Positions 18,187 through 26,621 of a DNA stretch of 57,920 nt are shown piece after piece (the stretch's first letter is position 1; every line of letters begins with the position of its first letter). A program made the translations under genes and the position numbers. The DNA is taken from the NCBI GenBank assembly GCA_028875185.1, contig JAPPFH010000133.1:1-57920 (forward strand). Direction: 5' to 3'. The DNA is from Chloroflexota bacterium. GTDB taxonomy: Bacteria; Chloroflexota; Anaerolineae; Aggregatilineales; Phototrophicaceae. A model generated the notes under the pieces. It ran no database searches. It saw nothing but the letters and a program-made list of their open reading frames with translations, and had not been told where the DNA came from.

Positions 18187-18576
18187 TCAGTCGCCGATTT
18201 GGTGGTCTTCATCGCCGGTGCCGACCGGCTCATTGGTGGTGGTGACGCTCGTCCACTGGGGATAATCGCCACGCAAATGCCCGAAGATCGGCTTCTCATT
18301 GCGCAGGATATCGACGAAGGCGTGTATCTCGCCGATCGACATGAAGATTGCGCCTTGGCGTTTGTCGATTTCCACTTGCGGCGCCGGCACAGCGCTATCG
18401 AGCGACAGAAAATATACATCCAGGCGATAACTTTCCTGGTCGTCCATGCCCACCCCACTGCAGCGCACCAGCCCACGAATCCGCGCGTTGACGCCGTCGA
18501 ATTCCCGCTCTTCAAGCTGACGCCAGATGACCATGTAATTCTTGATCTCAAAAACGGCAACACGCCCATCAGCCAT
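18187..18576 (-). CDS. Hypothetical protein upstream of sbcD
   Basis: A 129-residue protein beginning MADGRVAVFEIKNYMVIWRQ, with alternating hydrophobic strands (ESYRLDVYFLSLD, GAIFMSIGEIHAFVDILR) suggesting a small alpha/beta or beta-rich domain, and an acidic tail. No family recognised. ATG 18576 was preferred over 18606 because a GAGAAAGG-like site precedes it. A frame on the opposite strand (18160-18816) is longer, but its product is less protein-like. It sits 32 bp ahead of sbcD and may be co-expressed. Confidence 0.6.
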   Translation of the reverse strand: MADGRVAVFEIKNYMVIWRQLEEREFDGVNARIRGLVRCSGVGMDDQESYRLDVYFLSLDSAVPAPQVEIDKRQGAIFMSIGEIHAFVDILRNEKPIFGHLRGDYPQWTSVTTTNEPVGTGDEDHQIGD

Positions 18577-19056
18577 CGCTCGGCCTTTCTCGCAAAATGC
18601 CATCATCCGGAATGCAACTCATTATATCGGCTTCGGCTGCGCCCGTCCGCGCGAATAAGCGACATATCAAAGCCGGCAGTCGAGGCTCAGGCCGCAGATG
18701 AGGCAGATTGCGCGCAACAGCGAGCGCTGGATGAGGCGTCGCCCGACGCCTGTCAAGACGGCAACAAATATAGAATTAAGGCGCAAACGCTCAATAAGAG
18801 CATGAAGCGGACATAATATAGCTGCATTCGATTCCGCGTCCTCCCTTTTGGCAGATAAGCAAGCGGGCCCCAGCGACCGTTCTGATTCATGGCGAATTCA
18901 GCCTCTATTGATCGCGAGGACCAGTGCACTCGCACACTATACAGCCGGGCGCGCGTTTGTCCTGTACGCCTGACCGGCTCGCAACCGACGCCTTCCCCAC
19001 GCACATCGCCCACATGCATCTTGTCAGAGGCATATTGGCAAACTAGAATCGCAGCG
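18577..19056. other. Divergent spacer without a recognised gene
   Basis: About 480 bases between the sbcD operon and the glycosyltransferase operon. AT-rich stretches near 18770 (AAATATAGAATTAAG) and 18820 (CATAATATAG) could hold promoter elements, but I see no convincing -35/-10 pair and no palindrome. An open frame upstream of the glycosyltransferase start (from 18889) is not family-like. Confidence 0.4.
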
Positions 19057-20532
19057 ATGCTGATGCTACTACAGACCACTTACGCGCTCTGCGCGCTCTT
19101 GCTCGGCCTCTACACCGCGGGGCAGGCTCTGCTGCTCTGGCGCTTTTGGCGGACGCGCCGCGCCCGCGCCAGCGCCGCGCCCCCGCGCGATTTGCCTCCG
19201 GTCACCGTGCAGCTGCCGCTGTTCAACGAGCTGGAAGTCGCCGGTCGCCTTATCGAGGCGGTCGCCGCCTTTGATTACCCGCGCGACAAACTGCTGATTC
19301 AGGCGCTGGACGACTCGAATGATTTGACCGTGCAGTTGGTGGCGCGGAAGCTGGCGGAATTGGAAGCGCGCGGTTATCGCGTCCAGCATATTCGCCGCGC
19401 GAACCGAGACGGCTTCAAAGCCGGCGCGCTCGCTGCAGGGCTTTCGCATTGCGATTGCGAATTCATCGCCATTTTCGATGCCGACTTTATCCCGCCGCCC
19501 GATTTCCTGCGCCGCACCTTGCCCCACCTGCTCGCAGACCCGGGGCTCGGCATCGCGCAAAGCCGCTGGAGCCACCTCAACGCCGAAGAAAACAGCCTGA
19601 CGCGCGCCCAACGACTGTCTATCGATACCCACTTCGCGGTGGAGCAGGCGGCGCGCAACCGCAGCGGCTGGCTAATCCCCTTCAACGGCACAGGCGGCGT
19701 CTGGCGGCGAAGCTGCATTGAAGCGGCCGGCGGCTGGTCGGCAAGCACGCTTACCGAAGACCTCGACCTCAGTTATCGCGCCCAATTGGCTGGCTGGCGC
19801 TCGCAATTCTTGCCCGATGTCGAAGCGCCGGGCGAGATCCCGCCGCAACTGGCGGCATACAAACAGCAGCAAGCGCGCTGGGCGACCGGCAATACACAGT
19901 GCCTGCTCAAGCTGGCGCGCCCGATAATCGCGGCCAAACTCAGCGCGCCGCAGAAAATCATGGCGATTCAGCATTTATGCCAGTATCTGCCGCAGCCCTT
20001 GATGCTGCTGATGCTCTTGCTGACGCCGCCGCTGCTGCTGGCTGAAGGCTTGGCTGGCTTGTCGCTGGCGCCGCTCGGCATTATCGGCTTGGCGCCGCCA
20101 TTGATGTACATCGCGGGGCAGATGCAGCTATACGGCAGTCGTGGTGCGCCCAGCGCCTTGACCGCCTTCCCCGCCCTGCTCTTCATCGGCACTGGCTTGT
20201 CGCTGAGCAATAGCCTGGCGGTCGCCAGCGGTTTGCTTGGCTTCAAGCCACCGTTTCGCCGCACGCCTAAATTCGAGCGCGATTGGAAAAACAGCCGCTA
20301 CGCCCTCTCCGCAGACGTCACGCTTTGGCTGGAGCTGGCGCTGACGCTTTACGCCTTTTGGGCGGCCGCGCTCGCCTGGGAACTGCAGCGTGAGCTCTGC
20401 CTGTACCTGCTGATCTACGCGCTGTCCCTGGGGACGGTGGTCTGCTGGAGCCTGCGCGAAAGCTGGATTGTGCGGCGCGCGCAAGCAAATCCGGCAAGTC
20501 ATAAAGCGGCAAATTTCGGCGAAACCATTTGA
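19057..20532 (+). CDS. Family 2 glycosyltransferase, membrane-integral
   Basis: A 491-residue processive-type GT2 enzyme like cellulose or glucan synthases and related glucosyltransferases. One N-terminal membrane helix (5-28) is followed by a cytoplasmic catalytic domain with DDSND (Asp85/86), FDADF (141-143), TEDLD (233-235) and QQARW (271-275), the D,D,D,QxxRW set, and then several C-terminal helices (about 300-475). It uses a nucleotide sugar to build or modify a polysaccharide or lipid. The frame opens at 18889, but the extra 56 residues are not family-like; ATG 19057 lacks a strong ribosome binding site and ATG 19063 is a possible alternative. It heads a three-gene run. Confidence 0.85.
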   Translation: MLMLLQTTYALCALLLGLYTAGQALLLWRFWRTRRARASAAPPRDLPPVTVQLPLFNELEVAGRLIEAVAAFDYPRDKLLIQALDDSNDLTVQLVARKLAELEARGYRVQHIRRANRDGFKAGALAAGLSHCDCEFIAIFDADFIPPPDFLRRTLPHLLADPGLGIAQSRWSHLNAEENSLTRAQRLSIDTHFAVEQAARNRSGWLIPFNGTGGVWRRSCIEAAGGWSASTLTEDLDLSYRAQLAGWRSQFLPDVEAPGEIPPQLAAYKQQQARWATGNTQCLLKLARPIIAAKLSAPQKIMAIQHLCQYLPQPLMLLMLLLTPPLLLAEGLAGLSLAPLGIIGLAPPLMYIAGQMQLYGSRGAPSALTAFPALLFIGTGLSLSNSLAVASGLLGFKPPFRRTPKFERDWKNSRYALSADVTLWLELALTLYAFWAAALAWELQRELCLYLLIYALSLGTVVCWSLRESWIVRRAQANPASHKAANFGETI

Positions 20533-20579
20533 GCGCGCCGCTGCGCGATAATGGCATTGAGGCAAGGGGCGATACGACC

Positions 20580-20999
20580 ATGAGACAAATCATGGACGAC
20601 AAAAGAATACGCTACTTGCTGATCGCGGCGCTGGTCGTAGTCGTGGCGCTGGGTGTGCTCAATATCATCTCCACCGCATTTAGCTTGCTCGTCCCCCTGG
20701 CGGTCATCGCCGTCGGCGGATTCGCCTTTTACAAAATCGCGTTGGAAGGGCGTGACTCGGGCAAAGTCATGACCGATGAGGTCGCCGAGACTTCCGGCAT
20801 CGTTCTTGACGACGCGAGCGGCGGGAGCTCTGATGTCGACAGCTTGGACGACAGCGATGACGAATCGGCGGCGCGCGAACGGCTCAGCGCGATCGCGCGG
20901 GCGCAAAATGAGTTCTTCGACGCCTCCACGCCCGCCGAAGAAATCCTCGACCAGATTCAAGCGCGCAAACAGCGGCTGACTGGAGCGGATGACGGATGA
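20580..20999 (+). CDS. Small membrane protein with acidic tail
   Basis: A 139-residue protein with two membrane helices (about 12-32 and 33-50), then a long polar region with an acidic block (SSDVDSLDDSDDES) and a final helix (TPAEEILDQIQARKQRL). No family recognised. ATG 20580 has AGGGG about 9 bases upstream; an in-frame TTG at 20529 overlapping the previous stop is less likely. It ends in ATGA shared with the MOSC gene. Probably accessory to its neighbours or a bystander. Confidence 0.65.
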   Translation: MRQIMDDKRIRYLLIAALVVVVALGVLNIISTAFSLLVPLAVIAVGGFAFYKIALEGRDSGKVMTDEVAETSGIVLDDASGGSSDVDSLDDSDDESAARERLSAIARAQNEFFDASTPAEEILDQIQARKQRLTGADDG

Positions 21000-21634
21000 A
21001 ACTCCTGTCGGTTAATGTCGCCCAGCCAAAGACTGTGTCGATCAATGGCAGGACTTATGACACCGGCATCTACAAATCAGCCGTCGCCGGCTCCGTCTCG
21101 CTTAACAAACTGAACCTGGCCGGCGACGGGCAAGGCGATCTAAAAAATCACGGCGGCGAATATCAAGCCGTCTATTGCTATCCGTATGAACATTACGCCT
21201 ACTGGGCGAGCGAACTGGCGGGCGACGACTTTGCCTTCGGGCATTTCGGCGAGAACTTCACCACCCAGGGCTTGCTGGAAAACGAAGTCTGCATCGGCGA
21301 TACTTTTGGCATCGGCAATGCGGTCGTCCAGGTGACGCAGCCGCGCGTCCCCTGTTACAAGCTGGCGGACAAGCTGGGCATCACCGGCTTTGAAGCGACA
21401 TTCTTGCGCGCCAACCGCTCCGGCTTTTACCTCAGCGTTCTCGAAGAAGGCGATGTTAAGGCGGGCGACTCGATTGCGCTGCTAAGCAAAAACGCGATCG
21501 GCATGAGCGTCGCCGAGGTCAACGCGGCGCTCTACCTAGACAAGCAGCCAATACAAGCCGAGCGCGCCCGGCGTATCACGGCGCTCTCGCCCGGCTGGAA
21601 GCGCTCGTTTGAGCAGCTGCTAGCCAAGTCTTAG
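20996..21634 (+). CDS. MOSC domain protein, YiiM-like
   Basis: A 212-residue MOSC protein. The fold carries sulfur on a conserved Cys: Cys120 in QVTQPRVPCYKLADKLG. Family features GDLKNHGGEYQAVYCYPYEHYAYW and FGENFTTQGL are present, the latter near identical to YiiM-type proteins, which handle N-hydroxylated compounds together with molybdenum cofactor. It overlaps the upstream gene by 4 bases, and its stop overlaps the convergent GH51 gene by 4 bases. Confidence 0.88.
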   Translation: MKLLSVNVAQPKTVSINGRTYDTGIYKSAVAGSVSLNKLNLAGDGQGDLKNHGGEYQAVYCYPYEHYAYWASELAGDDFAFGHFGENFTTQGLLENEVCIGDTFGIGNAVVQVTQPRVPCYKLADKLGITGFEATFLRANRSGFYLSVLEEGDVKAGDSIALLSKNAIGMSVAEVNAALYLDKQPIQAERARRITALSPGWKRSFEQLLAKS

Positions 21635-23136
21635 CCTTGAGCCGCCAGGTTCAACACCGTCACCGAATGCGGCGGGCATTCGACGGCGAAGTCATTCGCA
21701 GCGCCAATATCAAGCTTGCTCTCGCTTACTGAAACCGCATCCGGCTGCTCGACATCATTATAAGCGTCGGCCGTTGCGCCATTCAGCGCGCGCAGCGTCG
21801 CCTCACAGAAGCGGCCCGCCCCCAATCCGCGCACGCGACAGCTTATGGTGTCTTTGCCGTGTAGATTAACCAGCGTAATGCCAATATCGCCACTCGCCGG
21901 GGCGCGCGTGACCACCGCGTCAAGATGCGGCACTGACTTTGCGCCATCATCATTGATCGCCAATTCAAACGACGGCGTCCGCAGCGCCGAATGCAGCACT
22001 TCGTCGTAAGTGTGGTTGGCGAAGAGATCGAAGACATGGTAAGTCGGGCGCAGCACAATGCCATCTTCGTGAGTGAAAATCGCGCCGACCGTGTTCACAA
22101 CCGGCGAAAAGTTCGCCATGCCCACCACATCGCAATGACGCAGGCAGCTGTTGAGGAAGCAGGCAGTGAAGACTGCGTCAGCCATATTGTAATTGCTGTT
22201 GATGTCGTTGGCGTCCATCAGCGCATGATCGGCGGGACCGAAACCCATAAAATTCGGGTGGCACCAGCCGCGCAGATTCCATTCATCGAAGGCGATGCGC
22301 AGCTCGCCCAGATAACCCAGCGACCCTAGTATATGCTTGACGTTGACGATGCGTTCTTCCGGCTCGAAGGCGCGCGCGATGAGATTGTCGTAGCCCTTTT
22401 CGAAGACGCCTTCATCGCTGGCGACCGACCAGTAACCATGAATCGAGATCCAATCCAGCAAATGGCCCGCTTCACGCAGCACGGCCGCATTCCAGTCCAG
22501 ATCGGGGATTGAGGCGATGGCAAGCTCAATGCTGTGATCGACGCGCTTCATCATCTTGGCTGATTCCAGCACCAGGCGCGCCCATTCGTCGGCCGTCTTC
22601 GCGCCCATCTCCCAGTGTCCGTAATTCTCGTTGCCAATGCTCCAATAGCGCACATTGTAGGGTTCGTCATGCCCGTTCGCGGCACGTTGCGCCGCCCACT
22701 CGCCGATTTCGAGATTGCAATATTCGACCCAGTCGGACATGTCCTCGGGGCTGCCCGTGCCGGCGTTGGTGCAGATGAAAGGCTCGGCGCCTACTTCGCG
22801 ACACAGGCGCAGGAACTCGTCGGCGCCGAAGCTGTTGGGCTCTTCGACGCGCCAGGCTTTATCGTAATATGGCACACGCTCGCCGACGCCCTTCTTCCAG
22901 GGATAAGCCGAGACGAAGCAGCCGCCGGGCCAGCGAATCACCGGCGTTCTGATCTGGCGCAGCGCTTCGATGACATCGCGCCGAAAGCCGTTTTCATCAG
23001 CGAATTGGCTGCCCGGGTCATAGACGCCGCCGTAGACCTGCCGGTGAAAATGCTCGAGGAAGTGCCCGAAGATCATGAAATCGCGCGCGCCATCGATGTG
23101 GTCGGGCAAAATATCGAGTATGGCTTGTTGATTCAT
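21631..23136 (-). CDS. abfA: Alpha-L-arabinofuranosidase, GH51
   Basis: A 501-residue GH51 enzyme that releases arabinose from arabinan or arabinoxylan fragments. The N-terminal GHFLEHFHRQVYGGVYDPGS and WPGGCFVSAYPWKKGVG are family-diagnostic. The acid/base is Glu170 in IGNENYG and the nucleophile Glu285 in FDEWNLRGW. A C-terminal beta-sandwich follows. No signal peptide, so intracellular. A GGAG site lies 13 bases before the ATG. It follows the class I aldolase gene on the same strand after 112 bp. Confidence 0.95.
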   Translation of the reverse strand: MNQQAILDILPDHIDGARDFMIFGHFLEHFHRQVYGGVYDPGSQFADENGFRRDVIEALRQIRTPVIRWPGGCFVSAYPWKKGVGERVPYYDKAWRVEEPNSFGADEFLRLCREVGAEPFICTNAGTGSPEDMSDWVEYCNLEIGEWAAQRAANGHDEPYNVRYWSIGNENYGHWEMGAKTADEWARLVLESAKMMKRVDHSIELAIASIPDLDWNAAVLREAGHLLDWISIHGYWSVASDEGVFEKGYDNLIARAFEPEERIVNVKHILGSLGYLGELRIAFDEWNLRGWCHPNFMGFGPADHALMDANDINSNYNMADAVFTACFLNSCLRHCDVVGMANFSPVVNTVGAIFTHEDGIVLRPTYHVFDLFANHTYDEVLHSALRTPSFELAINDDGAKSVPHLDAVVTRAPASGDIGITLVNLHGKDTISCRVRGLGAGRFCEATLRALNGATADAYNDVEQPDAVSVSESKLDIGAANDFAVECPPHSVTVLNLAAQG

Positions 23137-23248
23137 CGCTCGCTCTACTCCTGGATATAATTCGCCGCAGGTCCATTTCTTTCGGGCTGATTGCCATGAT
23201 CGCCGGTTATGCTTTGCTGAACAATGTTGAGAAAAATCGGGCGAGCCC

Positions 23249-24268
23249 TTACGAGACGCCCGCCTCGCTTTCCAGCGCTTCCTTCCAAAGCCCGAGCGAC
23301 GCCAGCCCGTTCATCTTGGCACGGTGAAGCAGCGCCGTCCGCGCCGCCGCAACCTTCTCCGGTTTATTGCCCCAAATCGCCATGGGCGCCCGCTGCAGGG
23401 CGCGCGCGTAAGAGAAGCTCAGCTTCCAGGGCAATTCATAATTGGCGTTCATCGCATTCAAATGGGCGGTAGCGTGATAATCGCTTTGCCCGCCGGAGAG
23501 GAACACAATGCCCGGGATCGCCGCCGGAATCCCTCGCAGGAAGACCTTGACCGTCTGCTCGGCGACGGCATCGACATCCGCTTGCTCGGCGCATTTATCG
23601 CCCGACAGCACCATGCTCGCTTTGACCAGCGTCCCCTCCAGATCAACCCGATGCAGATAGAGCGCCTCGAATGTACGGCTGAGCACCCATTCGGTGACGG
23701 CAAAGCAGCGCTCAATCGTGTGATCGCCCCAGAGCATCACCTCGGGCTCAACGATGGGCACGATGCCGGCTTCCTGCGAGAGCGCGGCCACCTGCGCCAT
23801 CACATAGGCGTTGGCTTCGATAGCGTAATCGCTGGGCGTCCCCGGACCAATCTGGAAAGCGGCGCGCCACTTGCTGAATCCCACGCCCATTTCGGCGTAC
23901 TCAGCCAGCCGTTCGCGCAAGCCATCCAACCCGCTGCCGACTGTCTCGCCAGCGCTGCCGGCCAAGACGACCATGCCCTTGAACGGCGAAATGCCCGGTA
24001 TCATGCCGCGCTGGATGACCTGCTCGACCAACGATTCGCCCTTGCTGTCGCGAAGGAGAACCTGCTCATCGGTCATGATGATGCCGCTGACGTGTTTGTT
24101 GAGCCCTGGCGCCAGGAAAAGCAGCTCCGACCAATTGCGGTAGGCGCCTTCATCGGCCGCTATGCCTTCGGCTTCCAGCAAGTCATAAAAAGCCGGCGGC
24201 GGTCGATCAGCCGCCATGATGCCCACCCCGGCCTTCACCAGTTGATTGGCGATGTCATTCAAGCTCAT
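23249..24268 (-). CDS. Fructose-bisphosphate aldolase, class I
   Basis: A 339-residue Schiff-base aldolase of glycolysis. Signatures are IMAADRPPPAFYDLLEAEG-type N terminus, GVGFSKWRAAFQIG, VPIVEPEVML and LEGTLVKASMVL, with the predicted Schiff-base Lys at 216; LSGGQSDYHATAHLNAMN is also family-typical. The usual AxDES motif is altered to AADRP. Length is normal for the family (340-360). GAGGAGAA lies about 12 bases before the ATG. It precedes abfA, so both may take part in sugar breakdown. Confidence 0.93.
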   Translation of the reverse strand: MSLNDIANQLVKAGVGIMAADRPPPAFYDLLEAEGIAADEGAYRNWSELLFLAPGLNKHVSGIIMTDEQVLLRDSKGESLVEQVIQRGMIPGISPFKGMVVLAGSAGETVGSGLDGLRERLAEYAEMGVGFSKWRAAFQIGPGTPSDYAIEANAYVMAQVAALSQEAGIVPIVEPEVMLWGDHTIERCFAVTEWVLSRTFEALYLHRVDLEGTLVKASMVLSGDKCAEQADVDAVAEQTVKVFLRGIPAAIPGIVFLSGGQSDYHATAHLNAMNANYELPWKLSFSYARALQRAPMAIWGNKPEKVAAARTALLHRAKMNGLASLGLWKEALESEAGVS

Positions 24269-24368
24269 GTGGATTTCTAGTTCTCCTCAGATTATGCGCG
24301 TTCGTTTGCGCTAATTTAGATCTGCGCCAACCGCAGCGAATGATGGCTGGCAGTTGGCTGTATCTAGC

Positions 24369-25631
24369 TCAGGCGCCGGCAGCCGCAATCGCGGTTAACT
24401 GCTCGGCGATCATATCGGATGTGCAGCGCAAATTCTCCAGGAAGGCGGCATCTTCGGCTCTGCGTTCTTCAATTGTCAATGGCGCCAAGCCGATTTCACC
24501 CGGTATTTCGATGCCCGCGCCAGCGCCCGTTCCGCCCTGAATGATGTAATCGGCCTCAGCCAGCAGCGCATCGGCGATGACGACGCCCTGCGCCTCTGCC
24601 GAATCGAGATTGACGGCGATGGCAAAGCCGGGCGTCGAAGCGATAGCGGTGGTGGCGATATCCAAATTGCCTTCCAAATAGGCGATGACCATGCGCGCCG
24701 CTTGTACGCCTTCGCGATACCAGCCTTCGAAACCAGCCGCGATCGTCACGCCATGAATCACATCCGAAACCAGCGAAGAAAACACCGGAGTCTCGTACGC
24801 GGCGCGCACGATAGACGCAATGCCGCTGTCGGAACCAGTATGGGGCAGTATACCAATGGCATCGACGCCTTTGTCCAACAGCGATTCGGTGGCGATGGCG
24901 TAATCGGCTGCCGTCACGATTGTCTCGATCTCCACATTGATGCCCAGCCTCTTGCCGACTTGCAGCACGGTATCGGCGAAACTTGGCGTTCCCGGGTCAT
25001 TGGCGTCACCAATGTAGCCGATGCGTTGGAAATCCGGATCCTGCAAACGGGCAATCCTGGTGTATTCCTGTAGATCAAAATGCATCAGGGCACCGGTCAC
25101 GTTTGGCGGCTTCACGCAGGTCGCGGTCGCCAGCCCGGTATCATGCGGGTCAGTCACAATGGCAAAGACAAGCGCCGGCGGGTCCTCCATATCGCTCATG
25201 GCGCCCAAGGCGATCGTGCCCACTTGCGTCGAGACTGTAAGAAAGATATCCGCTCCTTCATCCAGCGCGTCTTCCACCATCAAGTTCGCTGTCGGAAAGT
25301 CGAAGGCGGCATCGCGATAGAGGATGTTCAAATTCCCGCCGCGCAAGTCCTTGCCGCCTTCCAATGTGGCGCGTTCCTCCGCGCTGATAAATCCGTACAC
25401 TTCCAACATATCCAGCACCGCCATATCGGTTAAGGCAAATGAAGTCGATTGCCCAAAGCGCAGAAATGCCAAGGTCGGTACGGCGTCGTCATCCGCCAAG
25501 CTCGCGGCTGGCAAGAGCAGCAAAAAACTGACGAGCATAAGAGCGAGCGCCCGGCGCCCGCTGTCGATGGGCCAGGCCGCAAAGCTCAGATCCGCTGCCG
25601 GTCCTCTTGCATTCAATCGTTGCCGGATCAT
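24369..25631 (-). CDS. ABC transporter substrate-binding protein (ABC_sub_bind type)
   Basis: A 420-residue exported binding protein of the ABC_sub_bind (formerly DUF534) type, with a hydrophobic signal (ALALMLVSFLLLLPAASLA) placed about 30 residues in, after a charged leader. The periplasmic-binding fold is seen in IFLTVSTQVGTIAL, RIGYIGDANDPGTPSFADTV, GVDAIGILPHTGSDSGIASIV and a GFAIAVNLDSAEAQG end. No permease or ATPase gene is adjacent. The frame opens at 25673, but ATG 25631 has GAGGAG nearby. The ligand is unknown; family members often bind amino acids or aromatic compounds. Confidence 0.8.
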   Translation of the reverse strand: MIRQRLNARGPAADLSFAAWPIDSGRRALALMLVSFLLLLPAASLADDDAVPTLAFLRFGQSTSFALTDMAVLDMLEVYGFISAEERATLEGGKDLRGGNLNILYRDAAFDFPTANLMVEDALDEGADIFLTVSTQVGTIALGAMSDMEDPPALVFAIVTDPHDTGLATATCVKPPNVTGALMHFDLQEYTRIARLQDPDFQRIGYIGDANDPGTPSFADTVLQVGKRLGINVEIETIVTAADYAIATESLLDKGVDAIGILPHTGSDSGIASIVRAAYETPVFSSLVSDVIHGVTIAAGFEGWYREGVQAARMVIAYLEGNLDIATTAIASTPGFAIAVNLDSAEAQGVVIADALLAEADYIIQGGTGAGAGIEIPGEIGLAPLTIEERRAEDAAFLENLRCTSDMIAEQLTAIAAAGA

Positions 25632-25688
25632 CTCAATCTTCTCCTCATGACCTGCGGCTTGGGAAGGCATCATGTCAAACCTGATTGC

Positions 25689-25694
25689 ATTATA
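25689..25694 (-). promoter_or_regulatory. Possible -10 box for the orphan binding protein
   Basis: TATAAT on the minus strand 58 bases before the chosen start at 25631. The -35 region 16-17 bases away (TTCCGC/GTTCCG) is poor, so this is a weak call. Confidence 0.35.
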
Positions 25695-25736
25695 AGCGAG
25701 TTTTCGCTGGCGGAACGCCTCCCGAATCGTGGGGAG

Positions 25737-26330
25737 TTATCCGCAAGATGCCGGCTCGATACCGAAGGCTCGCAGATCCGCTTGCAGTTCATCAAGCGGT
25801 AGACCGACAACATTGCTGTAACTGCCCTCGATCCGCTTGACCGGGTGAAAGGCTTTGTTTTGAATCGCATAAGCGCCCGCCTTGTCGAAAGGGTCGCCGC
25901 TAGCGATATAAGCGTCAATCTCGGCATCGCTGTAATCGCGCATCGTCACGGTCGTGCGCGCATGTCGTGTGATCGCCCGCGGCGGGCATGCAGTTTGGCG
26001 AAGTGTGAAAGCGGTGATCACCTTATGCGCCCGCCCCCGCAGATGGCGCAGCATTCGGCGGGCATCGGCGGCATCGGCCGGCTTGCCCAGCAGTTCGCCC
26101 TTGTGATCAATCACAATTGTATCCGCCGCGATGATCAACGCCGAGTTGTCGTCCAGCATTGGCGCGGCAGCCGCCGCTTTCTGCCAGCTGAGCCGCTCGG
26201 CATAAGCGATCAGCGCTTCGCCAGCGAGCCGCGCTTCATCGATATCCGGCTTCACCACTTCAAAGTCCAAACCGAGCTGCTTCAAGAGTGCCCCTCGCCG
26301 CGGCGAAGAGGACGCCAATATTATGCGCAT
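25737..26330 (-). CDS. maf: Maf-type nucleotide pyrophosphatase
   Basis: A 197-residue Maf protein, a house-cleaning enzyme hydrolysing dTTP, UTP or modified nucleoside triphosphates. Motifs: IILASSSPRRGALLKQLGLDFEV at the N terminus, ADTIVI with the metal-binding Asp, LGKPADAADARRML, and GDPFDKAGAYAIQNKA near the C terminus with the final SNVVGLPLDEL. The Asp/Gln pattern fits the YhdE-like (dTTP/UTP) group. Starts at ATG 26330; an extended -10 lies upstream. Confidence 0.93.
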   Translation of the reverse strand: MRIILASSSPRRGALLKQLGLDFEVVKPDIDEARLAGEALIAYAERLSWQKAAAAAPMLDDNSALIIAADTIVIDHKGELLGKPADAADARRMLRHLRGRAHKVITAFTLRQTACPPRAITRHARTTVTMRDYSDAEIDAYIASGDPFDKAGAYAIQNKAFHPVKRIEGSYSNVVGLPLDELQADLRAFGIEPASCG

Positions 26331-26363
26331 AAACCGAGCTTTCCTGAATCATAAGCCAGGGGG

Positions 26364-26372
26364 ATTATATCA
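26364..26372 (-). promoter_or_regulatory. Extended -10 promoter for maf
   Basis: TGATATAAT on the minus strand (TGn before TATAAT), 34 bases before the maf start. Extended -10 promoters need little -35 contact, and none is seen. Confidence 0.5.
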
Positions 26373-26517
26373 AGCGCCAATCGACGCCACATCCGCAAAT
26401 CGGCCGCGAGAGCGATCTCCCTGTTTCCAGGATTCGCTCCGATTCGCAAAGGCGACCAAATGTGGACAATCTACACTACAATAGGGATGAAAACTGCGGT
26501 CTGCAAGGGGCAAGCGC

Positions 26518-26583
26518 ATGTGTGCTCACGGCGACGCTGGCGGGTTCTTTGGCGCTTTTGGCGGCGGCGATGGCGGCGACTGA
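26518..26583 (+). CDS. Possible 21-residue Gly/Asp-rich peptide
   Basis: ATG 26518 with AGGGG about 7 bases upstream opens a short frame ending at TGA 26581-26583. The product is MCAHGDAGGFFGAFGGGDGG plus a final Asp. It lies ahead of the first Bax-inhibitor gene, whose own C terminus ends in the similar string FVDGGGD. It could be a leader peptide, a relic of a duplicated C terminus, or chance. Confidence 0.2.
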   Translation: MCAHGDAGGFFGAFGGGDGGD

Positions 26584-26621
26584 CCGGGGAAAGCATGTAT
26601 TTTTTCGAAGGAGAGGGGAGC

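Noticed and set aside
18160-18816. A 218-codon plus frame opposite the small gene before sbcD
   Set aside because: The minus frame has better hydrophobic strand patterns and an operon context; the plus product reads as antisense.
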